From an uncultured Tolumonas sp. (GTDB lineage Bacteria; Pseudomonadota; Gammaproteobacteria; Enterobacterales; Aeromonadaceae): a DNA stretch of 5,199 nucleotides. Positions 1-5,199 of the stretch are shown here, piece by piece. Location of the stretch: contig CAIZDF010000209.1 in assembly GCA_903931645.1 (NCBI GenBank), positions 1-5,199 on the forward strand. The letters are read 5' to 3'. Both the position numbers and the translations under genes were made by a program. The notes under the pieces were generated by a model. It was not told the origin of the DNA and made no database searches. It saw only the letters and a program-made list of their open reading frames with translations. How positions within the stretch are numbered: position 1 is the first letter of the stretch; every line of letters begins with the position of its first letter.

Positions 1-284
1 AATCCTAAAGCCAAGAACATTAATCCCAATTGCGAAACCGTAGAATATGCCAAAACTTTTTTGATGTCTGTTTGCGTCAATGCAATTGTTGCAGCAACTA
101 AAGCTGTAACAGCACCAATAACGGCAATGATATTTTGAACACTTGGAGCAATATCAAATAAGAAATTCAATCTTGTAATCATAAAAATCCCTGCAGTTAC
201 CATCGTTGCTGCGTGAATCAATGCCGAAACTGGCGTTGGTCCAGCCATCGCATCCGGCAACCAAGTATATAATGGTATTTGTGC
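1..284 (-). CDS. nuoL: NADH-quinone oxidoreductase subunit L, internal fragment
   Basis: This is an open stretch of 94 codons, read from 284 down to 3, with no start or stop of its own. NuoL is one of the large antiporter-like membrane subunits of respiratory complex I; it carries protons across the inner membrane as NADH is oxidised and quinone reduced. The reading frame shows the family's most conserved core in order: [20 protein letters not shown], then [10 protein letters not shown] with its conserved histidine, a hydrophobic helix ([19 protein letters not shown]), then [15 protein letters not shown]. The family normally has about 600 residues, so both ends are missing. The right end is broken just where the conserved GKSAQ loop should begin: AQ is present, GKS is not. 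The left end is cut by the window edge. G+C is about 39% by hand count and codons are AT-rich, unlike the adjacent metL. The wording ([25 protein letters not shown]) reminds me of Bacteroidota NuoL, but this is recall, not a search. Family call is firm; host is not. Confidence 0.9.
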
Positions 285-1114
285 AGTAACGGTTGTAAGG
301 TACGGGAATGTAAAACCGGAGCCCCAAGTCGCGCTAATTCATTGGCTTCTGCCAGTGATAAACGCTCGAGCAATTTGGCGTCTTTTACACAACGCGGGTC
401 GGCGGAATAAACACCGGCAACATCACTCCAAATAGCGGTAGACTCCGCTTCGGCTAAGGCACCAAGCAAGGTCGCCGAGTAATCTGAACCATTACGGCCC
501 AGCAATAATGTCCGCCCTTCATTATCGGCGGCGATGAAACCCGTCACGACCACGCGTTGCTCACCCGTGCCGGCTAATACTTCGCGTAGTTTTTCCCGTG
601 ATAATGCTTCATTAACGCGAGCCAGTGCACCTTCTTCCGCGGAAAGGAAACGACGAGCATCCAGCCATGACGCCTGATTACCACGTTCTGTCAATAACGC
701 CGCCAACAAACGAGCCGACCAGACTTCACCATTGGCCAAGATCCCGTTTCGCTCATGACGATCATAATTTTTTTTCAGAACACCGGCGATCGTATCAATG
801 TCTTCCATCAGCTGCAGGGACAATGCCTGACGCGCCGGACCATCTAATACGCCTTCAATCAACGCCAACTGATACGCTCTTAAACCTTGTATTGCCGCAA
901 CAACCGCATCATCGCCCGCCTCACTTAATTCTAATACTTGCAGTAAGCGATTAGTGGTTTTCCCCGCCGCAGAAACCACGATCAATGCACGCGGGTCGGA
1001 TTCCTGCTCGATCAGTCCAGCCACCCGACGATAACAATTAGGATCAGCCAGGCTGCTGCCACCAAATTTATGTACCTGACGTCCAGGAAGGTGGCCTGTT
1101 GCTGTGTGCGGCAT
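218..1114 (-). CDS. metL: Aspartokinase II / homoserine dehydrogenase II, truncated
   Basis: MetL is a cytoplasmic bifunctional enzyme: its N-terminal kinase phosphorylates aspartate and its C-terminal half reduces aspartate semialdehyde to homoserine, feeding methionine synthesis. Only the kinase part is here. Visible motifs are KFGGSSLAD (16-24, nucleotide and aspartate binding), [10 protein letters not shown] (46-55), GEVWSARL (129-136), [20 protein letters not shown] (189-208) with GSDYSAT next to it, and [14 protein letters not shown] (228-241). Homology ends at LQP, residue 275; the last 23 residues to the stop at 218 are nuoL DNA read in the wrong frame. MetL is normally about 810 residues, so the regulatory ACT region and the whole dehydrogenase domain are missing. 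The ATG at 1114 gives an N-terminus of MetL length and has AAGAGGT at 1123-1129 ahead of it. It follows metB on the same strand after 58 bases, as in the metBL operon; that context and the LHSRTLQP motif favour MetL over ThrA or LysC. Confidence 0.9.
   Translation of the reverse strand: MPHTATGHLPGRQVHKFGGSSLADPNCYRRVAGLIEQESDPRALIVVSAAGKTTNRLLQVLELSEAGDDAVVAAIQGLRAYQLALIEGVLDGPARQALSLQLMEDIDTIAGVLKKNYDRHERNGILANGEVWSARLLAALLTERGNQASWLDARRFLSAEEGALARVNEALSREKLREVLAGTGEQRVVVTGFIAADNEGRTLLLGRNGSDYSATLLGALAEAESTAIWSDVAGVYSADPRCVKDAKLLERLSLAEANELARLGAPVLHSRTLQPLLHKYHYILGCRMRWLDQRQFRH
284..290. other. Chimeric junction between metL and nuoL fragment
   Basis: On the minus strand, metL homology ([15 protein letters not shown]) is clear down to the proline codon at 290-292. 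NuoL homology ([16 protein letters not shown]) is clear from the alanine codon at 282-284. The two genes are in different reading frames, each is broken in the middle of a conserved domain, and the base composition shifts here. No insertion-sequence end, target duplication, tRNA or recombinase site is visible. The simplest inference is a false join in the assembly; a real deletion or rearrangement cannot be excluded from sequence alone. Confidence 0.8.
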
Positions 1115-1172
1115 ACTTCGTTACCTCTTAATCTTTTAATACAGCGCATGACACCGTATTGGTATTACTGTT

Positions 1173-2333
1173 TTATTTGCTGGCAACACAGGCAAACGCG
1201 CGATCTAAATCCGCCAGCAGATCAGTGATATGTTCAATCCCGATGGAGAAACGCAGTAGCTGATCAGAAATGCCGGCTACCCGACGTGCTTCTGGATCCA
1301 TCCCTGCATGCGTCATGCTTGCTGGATGAGCGACCAGACTTTCCACTCCACCTAATGACTCTGCCAGACAAAACAGCTGCAAACCACCCAAAAATTGCTT
1401 TAATTGTTCTATATCAAAATCCACTTCAAAACTCAGCATCGCACCAAAGCCTTGTTGCTGACGCTTTGCAATTTCATGCCCAGGATGCTCCGGTAAACTC
1501 GGGTGATAAATTTTCGTCACCCGCGGTTGCTGCTGGAGATAAGCCAAAACAGCATTTGCATTTTCCTGATGCGCTCGCATACGCGGTGCCAGGGTGCGCA
1601 GACCACGCAGCGTCAGATACGCATCAAATGCACCGCCAGTATGTCCAAGGCAGTTACCCCACCAGGCCAGCTTGTCATGCAATTCAGGCTCTTTGGCGAT
1701 CACCGCACCACCAACCACATCCGAATGGCCATTCAGATATTTGGTTGTGGAATGCACGACGATATCAGCTCCCAGAGCCAGCGGTTGTTGCAAAAGCGGT
1801 GACAAGAAAGTGTTATCCACGGCCACTAATGCACTCGCAGCATGAGATTGCTGACAAATAGCGGCAATATCGACCACGCGTAATAGCGGATTAGATGGTG
1901 TTTCAACCCAGACTAATTTCGGCTTTTGCGCCAACGCCTGTGCCAATGCGACAGGATCGGTTTGATCGACAAATAACACTCGGTAAGAGCCTTTTGCCGC
2001 AACATGCTGGAATAGCCGATAGGTGCCACCATAACAATCATGTGGCGCGACTAACAAATCATCGGAAGACAACAAGGCAGTGACCAGATTGATTGCTCCC
2101 ATACCGCTGCCAGTAAACACAGCTCCCGCACCACCCTCTAATGCCGCCAATGCCCCCGCTAGTGTACTGCGGGTCGGATTACCAGAACGGCTATAGTCAA
2201 ACTCGCGTTTTTCACCGAAACCGGCAAAGGTATAGTTTGTAGATAAATAAATAGGCGGAACAACCGAACCGAATTGAGTATCAGCAGCAATTCCTGATTT
2301 GACAGCGTATGTTTCTCGTTGGTAATCCGACAT
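1173..2333 (-). CDS. metB: Cystathionine gamma-synthase
   Basis: This PLP enzyme of the cytoplasm joins O-succinylhomoserine and cysteine to make cystathionine, the first committed step of transsulfuration toward methionine. The product is 386 residues, the same as I recall for E. coli MetB. It is a complete Cys/Met metabolism PLP-dependent enzyme: YSRSGNPTR (47-55, cofactor phosphate from the neighbouring subunit), GSGMGA (75-80), VETPSNPL (143-150), DNTF (173-176) with the aspartate that holds the PLP ring nitrogen, HSTTKYLNGHSDVVGG (194-209) with the Schiff-base lysine K198, and the C-terminal SLVAHPASMTH and LRFSIGIE motifs. The ATG at 2333 was chosen because the protein then starts MSDYQRETYAVKSGIAADTQ, aligns with the family, and has a Shine-Dalgarno. 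It heads the metBL operon, divergent from metJ, and should be repressed by MetJ-SAM. The sister enzymes MetC and MetZ share the fold; context and end-to-end resemblance to MetB decide the call. Confidence 0.96.
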   Translation of the reverse strand: MSDYQRETYAVKSGIAADTQFGSVVPPIYLSTNYTFAGFGEKREFDYSRSGNPTRSTLAGALAALEGGAGAVFTGSGMGAINLVTALLSSDDLLVAPHDCYGGTYRLFQHVAAKGSYRVLFVDQTDPVALAQALAQKPKLVWVETPSNPLLRVVDIAAICQQSHAASALVAVDNTFLSPLLQQPLALGADIVVHSTTKYLNGHSDVVGGAVIAKEPELHDKLAWWGNCLGHTGGAFDAYLTLRGLRTLAPRMRAHQENANAVLAYLQQQPRVTKIYHPSLPEHPGHEIAKRQQQGFGAMLSFEVDFDIEQLKQFLGGLQLFCLAESLGGVESLVAHPASMTHAGMDPEARRVAGISDQLLRFSIGIEHITDLLADLDRAFACVASK

Positions 2334-2339
2334 GATAAT

Positions 2340-2344
2340 TCCTT
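2340..2344 (-). promoter_or_regulatory. metB ribosome binding site
   Basis: AAGGA on the minus strand lies six bases before the ATG at 2333. It decides the metB start: the frame stays open up to an ATG at 2381, but that start lies upstream of the likely transcription start and would add 16 residues with no family counterpart. Confidence 0.85.
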
Positions 2345-2363
2345 GATAGTCGTGCGTCCTATC

Positions 2364-2392
2364 ACGGTACCCCACCGCCACTAAGCCGTCAA
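2364..2392 (-). promoter_or_regulatory. Likely metB promoter
   Basis: On the minus strand TTGACG (2387-2392) matches the sigma-70 -35 box at five of six positions. A 17-base spacer leads to TACCGT (2364-2369), a weak -10 with three of six matches. Transcription would begin near 2357, giving a leader of about 24 bases. The -35 sits inside two met boxes, so bound MetJ would block polymerase. The poor -10 keeps confidence moderate. Confidence 0.55.
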
Positions 2393-2415
2393 CACTTCTA
2401 GACGTCTACATGGCT
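2384..2415. promoter_or_regulatory. MetJ operator: four tandem met boxes
   Basis: Four abutting 8-bp units match the met-box consensus AGACGTCT: AGCCGTCA (2384-2391, six of eight), ACACTTCT (2392-2399, six of eight), AGACGTCT (2400-2407, perfect) and ACATGGCT (2408-2415, five of eight). The flanking 8-mers fall to two matches on the metB side and four on the metJ side. MetJ dimers, with SAM as corepressor, bind such arrays cooperatively, one dimer per box. The array lies between metB and metJ and covers the metB -35, so it should repress metBL and probably metJ itself. Confidence 0.88.
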
Positions 2416-2426
2416 TTACCTATGGA

Positions 2427-2455
2427 TTGTCATTATTACCTATACGGGTTACTAT
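2427..2455 (+). promoter_or_regulatory. Likely metJ promoter
   Basis: TTGTCA (2427-2432, five of six matches to the -35 box) is followed after 17 bases by TACTAT (2450-2455, four of six matches to the -10). An overlapping TATACT at 2453-2458 is a better -10 hexamer but would need a 20-base spacer. Transcription would start near 2462, about 24 bases before the metJ ATG. The -35 lies 11 bases beyond the last met box, so autorepression is likely less direct than repression of metB. Confidence 0.5.
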
Positions 2456-2485
2456 ACTTTGTCTGGCTGGAATAACAGGTGAGCA

Positions 2486-2806
2486 ATGAAAACGGCGTGG
2501 AATGGCGAATATATTAGTCCGTATGCAGAACACGGCAAAAAAAGTGAACAGGTCAAAAAGATCACAGTCTCAATCCCGCTGAAAGTATTAAAAATACTGA
2601 CAGATGAACGTACTCGCCGCCAAATAAATAATCTACGTCATGCCACTAACAGCGAATTGCTTTGTGAAGCGTTTCTGCATGCCTATACCGGTCAACCTCT
2701 GCCGGCGGATGACGATTTACGCAAAGATTGTCCTGATGATATTCCGCTCATGGTTCAGCAAATAATGACGGAAATGGGCAAACCTATCGAAAAATACGAT
2801 GAATAA
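2486..2806 (+). CDS. metJ: Methionine repressor MetJ
   Basis: MetJ is a dimeric ribbon-helix-helix repressor that binds met boxes when loaded with S-adenosylmethionine and shuts down methionine biosynthesis genes. The 106-residue product matches the family length (E. coli has 105). The family signature is intact: [19 protein letters not shown] (7-25), the DNA-reading beta strand KKITVSI (24-30), helix [21 protein letters not shown] (31-50), and helix [21 protein letters not shown] (51-70). The C-terminal third ([20 protein letters not shown] and on) is more divergent, as is usual. The ATG at 2486 has AGGTGAG at 2477-2483 in front of it. The gene is divergent from metB over a shared operator, so it is probably autoregulated. 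Its 3' end converges on the acetyltransferase gene with 13 bases between stops and no clear terminator of its own. Confidence 0.98.
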   Translation: MKTAWNGEYISPYAEHGKKSEQVKKITVSIPLKVLKILTDERTRRQINNLRHATNSELLCEAFLHAYTGQPLPADDDLRKDCPDDIPLMVQQIMTEMGKPIEKYDE

Positions 2807-2819
2807 CCGTAATTAGCGT

Positions 2820-3407
2820 TTAGTAATCAAGTCCATCCGGAGAGATATCCACCAGATCGATCTCCGGGATCATATCTTCATAGCCAATACGGCTGTAAAC
2901 CAACGTATCATCCAAATGACCTTGCGAACGGCAAGCATTTTTTAATGTCGCTTCCAGCTTAAAACCGGCTCGTTCTGCCACTGCACGACTTTTTTCATTA
3001 CTCGCGGCGGTACGGATCTCGAGTCTAGCAGCATGCAGATGAATGAAGGCATAATCCGCCAATAACAACACCGCTTCTGTTATGTAACCTTTACCTGCTG
3101 CAGATTGTCGCACCCAATAACCGATTTCATAATAGGGAACTGAGACATCCCTGACATGCAAACTAATACTACCCACCAACAGTTGATCTTCACGCCGCAC
3201 AATCATAAAACGTAATTCATGTTCCTTACGTTCAAATTGCTCTTTCGCCACATTCATATTGGCGGTTACCGTCAATATAGATGGATCGGGTTCCGCCCAA
3301 TCAAGAAACAGTTGATGCAATTCATAACTTTCGGATAAAGCCAGACGCAGCGGTTCAACCCAGTCCAGTGATGGCGGTTTTAACTCAATTCGGGAAGACG
3401 TCAGCAT
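2820..3407 (-). CDS. RimJ/RimL-type GNAT N-acetyltransferase
   Basis: This 195-residue protein belongs to the GNAT superfamily, Acetyltransf_3 branch (the RimJ/RimL family), whose members move an acetyl group from acetyl-CoA to an amine, often a protein N-terminus. Visible parts: an N-terminal strand TSSRIELKPP; central strands FMIVRREDQLLVGSISLHV (67-85); EIGYWVRQSAAGKGYITEA (94-112), which carries the acetyl-CoA pyrophosphate loop AAGKGY; and LEIRTAASNEKSRAVAERAG (129-148) followed by F149, the conserved asparagine-to-GF helix. The last 20 residues form an acidic tail (EDMIPEIDLVDISPDGLDY). The start at 3407 has AAGGA at 3412-3416. It appears to be a single-gene unit with its own promoter, between the alpha operon terminator and metJ. 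The substrate cannot be read from sequence: true RimJ and RimL act on ribosomal proteins S5 and L12, but many relatives do not, and nearness to rplQ proves nothing. Confidence 0.88.
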   Translation of the reverse strand: MLTSSRIELKPPSLDWVEPLRLALSESYELHQLFLDWAEPDPSILTVTANMNVAKEQFERKEHELRFMIVRREDQLLVGSISLHVRDVSVPYYEIGYWVRQSAAGKGYITEAVLLLADYAFIHLHAARLEIRTAASNEKSRAVAERAGFKLEATLKNACRSQGHLDDTLVYSRIGYEDMIPEIDLVDISPDGLDY

Positions 3408-3503
3408 TGCATCCTTCAGATCACTGCGTATACATGACTAAAACCAACCATGAACTTCTACTTAGAAAACATGAAGATAATAGAGTCTGATAATTACGGC
3501 TAT

Positions 3504-3512
3504 ATTATAGCA
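3504..3512 (-). promoter_or_regulatory. Extended -10 promoter for the acetyltransferase gene
   Basis: On the minus strand TGCTATAAT is a perfect -10 hexamer (TATAAT, 3504-3509) with the extended TGn element (3510-3512). No good -35 is visible at the proper spacing (TTATAC at 3527-3532 matches two of six), which is typical of extended -10 promoters or activator-dependent ones. Transcription would begin near 3497 and leave a leader of about 90 bases before the ATG at 3407. Confidence 0.65.
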
Positions 3513-3579
3513 AAGGTAGAGCTCGAGTATAAGGTGAGATCGAGAGGTATCTGATTCAGAAAGGTATAGACGATAAAAG
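3513..3579. repeat. Three imperfect copies of a motif of about 20 bp
   Basis: Read on the plus strand, AAGGTAGAGCTCGAGTAT (3513-3530) is directly followed by AAGGTGAGATCGAGAGGTAT (3531-3550). A more decayed third copy, AAGGTATAGACGATAAAAG, lies at 3561-3579. Copies one and two share AAGGT, GAG, TCGAG and TAT with small indels. A short palindrome TCTGATTCAGA (3550-3560) separates copies two and three. They lie just upstream of the acetyltransferase -10 and could be regulator sites or chance AG-rich sequence. This gap holds no gene that I can support. Confidence 0.4.
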
Positions 3580-3582
3580 CGG

Positions 3583-3610
3583 AAAAAATAAAGCCGGGTT
3601 GCCCCGGCTT
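3583..3610 (-). terminator. Intrinsic terminator of the alpha operon
   Basis: On the minus strand an 8-bp GC-rich stem, AAGCCGGG paired with CCCGGCTT around a GCAA tetraloop (3591-3610), is followed by TA and six T (3583-3590). It begins four bases after the rplQ stop codon, so it ends the rpsD-rpoA-rplQ transcript. The stem is symmetrical, but on the plus strand only a broken T-run (CATTTTATT) follows, so two-way action would be weak. Confidence 0.93.
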
Positions 3611-3614
3611 CATT

Positions 3615-4001
3615 TTATTCTTCGGTAGCTGCTTCAGCATCTACCGGACGACCAACCAGCTCAATATAAGCCATTGGTGCGTTATCACCAGCGCGGAAAC
3701 CGCATTTCAGAATGCGCGTATAACCACCTGGACGACCTTGAAAACGTGGGCCAAGTTCAGTAAACAGTTTACCAACAACATCTCTGTCACGGGTACGAGC
3801 AAATGCCAAACGGCGATTTGCAACACTGTCACTCTTAGCAAGAGTAATCAAGGGCTCAACTACACGACGTAGCTCCTTTGCTTTAGGCAAAGTCGTCTTG
3901 ATGATCTCATGACGAACCAGGGAGCTGGCCATGTTGCGGAACATAGCCTGACGATGGCTAGCATTCCGGTTCAGTTGACGACCACTCAAACGATGGCGCA
4001 T
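3615..4001 (-). CDS. rplQ: 50S ribosomal protein L17
   Basis: L17 is a protein of the large ribosomal subunit. The 128-residue product matches bacterial L17 (127 in E. coli) from [20 protein letters not shown] through [30 protein letters not shown] and [20 protein letters not shown] to YIELVGRPV. The N-terminal half is rich in arginine and lysine, as expected for an rRNA-binding protein; the short acidic tail (DAEAATEE) is variable in the family. The ATG at 4001 has AAGGA seven bases upstream (4009-4013). It is the last gene of the alpha operon, 43 bases after rpoA, and a terminator follows at once. In E. coli this operon is translationally repressed by S4 at the rpsM leader, which lies outside this window. 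Confidence 0.98.
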   Translation of the reverse strand: MRHRLSGRQLNRNASHRQAMFRNMASSLVRHEIIKTTLPKAKELRRVVEPLITLAKSDSVANRRLAFARTRDRDVVGKLFTELGPRFQGRPGGYTRILKCGFRAGDNAPMAYIELVGRPVDAEAATEE

Positions 4002-4044
4002 GACCTTATCCTTCTAACAAAATCGGTAGAACCTGCAATCTGGA

Positions 4045-5034
4045 TCAATTGTCTGCCAAACTTGCCGGCGGCCAATTCTCCAGACGCATGCCCAGAGACA
4101 AACCACGGGAAGCCAGCACGTCTTTGATTTCGGTCAAAGACTTTTTACCCAGGTTAGGAGTTTTTAACAACTCCACCTCAGTGCGCTGTACCAGATCACC
4201 AATATAATGGATTGCTTCTGCTTTCAGGCAGTTCGCAGAACGAACTGTCAATTCCAGATCATCAACAGGACGCAGCAGGATCGGATCGAACTCCGGCTTG
4301 TCTTCTTTCTTCTCTGGAACGGAAACATCACGCAAATCAACAAAGGCATCCAACTGCTCAGCCAAAATAGTAGCTGCACGGCGAATGGCTTCTTCCGGAT
4401 CTAGCGTACCGTTGGTTTCCATATCGATAACCAACTTATCCAGATCAGTACGTTGTTCCACACGAGCAGCTTCAACATTGTAGGCAATACGCACTACAGG
4501 GCTAAACGCCGCATCCAGTAACAAACGACCAATTGGACGATCTTCATCATCTGTATGTAAACGAGCTGATGCAGGAACGTAGCCACGACCACGTTGAACA
4601 CGCAGACGCATGCTGATTTCAGCATTAGCACCGGTCAGATGACAAATCACATGCTCCGGATTGACAATGACAACATCATCACCATGGATGATATCACCTG
4701 CCGTGACCGGGCCCGCACCAGACTTGGTCAGCGAAAGGATTACTTCATCTTTACCTTCCAGCTTTACTGCAATGCCTTTTAAGTTCAGCAAGATCTCCAG
4801 GATATCTTCCTGAACACCTTCTTTACTGCTGTACTCGTGCAATACGCCGTCGATCTCAACCTCAGCAACTGCACATCCCGGCATGGACGACAGGAGAATG
4901 CGTCGTAACGCATTACCTAAAGTATGACCGAAACCACGCTCCAACGGCTCAAGAGTTACCTTGGCATGAGTCGGACTGAGTTGCTCGATATCAACCAAAC
5001 GTGGCTTGAGAAAATCTGTTACAGAACCCAGCAT
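4045..5034 (-). CDS. rpoA: DNA-directed RNA polymerase subunit alpha
   Basis: Alpha dimerises to start assembly of RNA polymerase and contacts activators and UP-element DNA. The product is 329 residues, the E. coli length, and appears collinear with it. The N-terminal domain (about 1-235) shows [20 protein letters not shown] (28-47) with R45, needed for core assembly, then [15 protein letters not shown] and [12 protein letters not shown] linker (about 236-250, [10 protein letters not shown]) joins the C-terminal domain, where the DNA- and activator-contact residues R265, N268, C269, K271, G296, K298, S299 and E302 are all present in [15 protein letters not shown] and [15 protein letters not shown]. 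The ATG at 5034 has GAGGA four bases upstream (5039-5043). It sits 25 bases after rpsD and 43 before rplQ, the standard alpha operon order. The sequence shows nothing unusual. Confidence 0.99.
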   Translation of the reverse strand: MLGSVTDFLKPRLVDIEQLSPTHAKVTLEPLERGFGHTLGNALRRILLSSMPGCAVAEVEIDGVLHEYSSKEGVQEDILEILLNLKGIAVKLEGKDEVILSLTKSGAGPVTAGDIIHGDDVVIVNPEHVICHLTGANAEISMRLRVQRGRGYVPASARLHTDDEDRPIGRLLLDAAFSPVVRIAYNVEAARVEQRTDLDKLVIDMETNGTLDPEEAIRRAATILAEQLDAFVDLRDVSVPEKKEDKPEFDPILLRPVDDLELTVRSANCLKAEAIHYIGDLVQRTEVELLKTPNLGKKSLTEIKDVLASRGLSLGMRLENWPPASLADN

Positions 5035-5059
5035 TATGTCCTCTCTTAGAAGCTAAGCC

Positions 5060-5199
5060 TTACTTGGAGTAAAGCTCGACGATCAACTGTTCATTGATGT
5101 CAGCAGACAGGTCTGAACGCTCTGGCAGACGTTTGTACACGCCTTCCATTTTGTCTGCATTGATCTCAATCCAAGTTGGCTTTTCACGCTGCGCAGCCA
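5060..5199 (-). CDS. rpsD: 30S ribosomal protein S4, C-terminal end
   Basis: This is the last 45 codons of rpsD, cut by the right edge of the window; the stop TAA is at 5060-5062. The reading [20 protein letters not shown], then [20 protein letters not shown], then ELYSK is the C-terminus of bacterial S4, a primary 16S rRNA-binding protein of the small subunit (about 206 residues when whole). In E. coli S4 is also the translational repressor of the alpha operon. It lies 25 bases upstream of rpoA on the same strand, as in other gammaproteobacteria. Confidence 0.96.
   Translation of the reverse strand, partial: AAQREKPTWIEINADKMEGVYKRLPERSDLSADINEQLIVELYSK

Noticed and set aside
218..1114. A natural short aspartokinase with a novel C-terminal tail
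   Set aside because: The tail after residue 275 is nuoL DNA read in the wrong frame; the correct frame encodes a conserved NuoL core.
1286..1861. Long open frames on the plus strand opposite metB, and similar ones opposite metL, rplQ and rpoA
   Set aside because: They lie entirely within well-recognised genes on the other strand, resemble no known protein and lack ribosome binding sites.
2334..2381. A longer metB starting at 2381
   Set aside because: The extra 16 residues have no family match, there is no Shine-Dalgarno, and the region carries the likely promoter. The ATG at 2333 has a good AAGGA.
2837..2867. Inverted repeat CCGGAGA...TCTCCGG as a metJ terminator
   Set aside because: The 17-base loop is large, no T-run follows on either strand, and it lies inside the acetyltransferase coding region.
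3396..3403. AGACGTCA, a seven-of-eight met box within the first codons of the acetyltransferase gene
   Set aside because: The neighbouring 8-mers match only two or three positions. MetJ needs at least two adjacent boxes, so a lone copy is probably chance.
3281..3490. Small plus-strand open frame of 69 codons overlapping the acetyltransferase start
   Set aside because: Most of it is antisense to the acetyltransferase coding region, it has no convincing Shine-Dalgarno, and no recognisable protein features.
1..5199. CRISPR arrays, tRNAs, insertion sequences, toxin-antitoxin or defence genes
   Set aside because: I looked on both strands and found none. Apart from the join near 287 and the short repeats at 3513-3579, the window is ordinary housekeeping sequence.

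Overview
Nearly all of this window (about 290-5199) reads as the chromosome of a gammaproteobacterium. RpoA, L17, S4, MetJ and MetB align closely, from memory, with the Escherichia coli proteins. The divergent metJ / metBL arrangement with met-box operators is a gammaproteobacterial hallmark. A member of Aeromonadales such as Tolumonas would fit, but that is a guess; genus cannot be fixed without a search.

Layout from the right end: positions 5199-3615 (minus strand) hold the distal part of the alpha ribosomal operon, rpsD (3' end only), rpoA and rplQ, closed by a strong intrinsic terminator at 3583-3610. Then comes a gap of about 200 bases without a gene (3411-3582). It carries a good extended -10 promoter for a RimJ/RimL-type GNAT acetyltransferase (2820-3407, minus) and, just upstream of that promoter, three imperfect copies of a motif of about 20 bp. 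The acetyltransferase converges on metJ (2486-2806, plus), with 13 bases between the stop codons.

metJ, the S-adenosylmethionine-dependent methionine repressor, is divergent from metB (1173-2333, minus) and metL (minus). The 152-base metJ-metB gap holds four abutting 8-bp met boxes (2384-2415) that overlap the -35 of the likely metB promoter. The logic is the classical one: when SAM is plentiful MetJ shuts off cystathionine gamma-synthase (MetB) and aspartokinase II / homoserine dehydrogenase II (MetL), two enzymes of methionine synthesis.

The left 284 bases do not belong with the rest. On the minus strand they encode an uninterrupted internal piece of NuoL, the NADH-quinone oxidoreductase subunit L, at about 39% G+C and with AT-ending codons unlike metL. 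metL homology stops abruptly at residue 275 of a family of roughly 810 residues, and NuoL homology begins within about five bases, mid-gene and in another reading frame. The best explanation is a chimeric assembly join between two organisms; a real recombination is less likely. I found no new biological system here. The join is the main thing a user must know about; the other observations are modest regulatory details.
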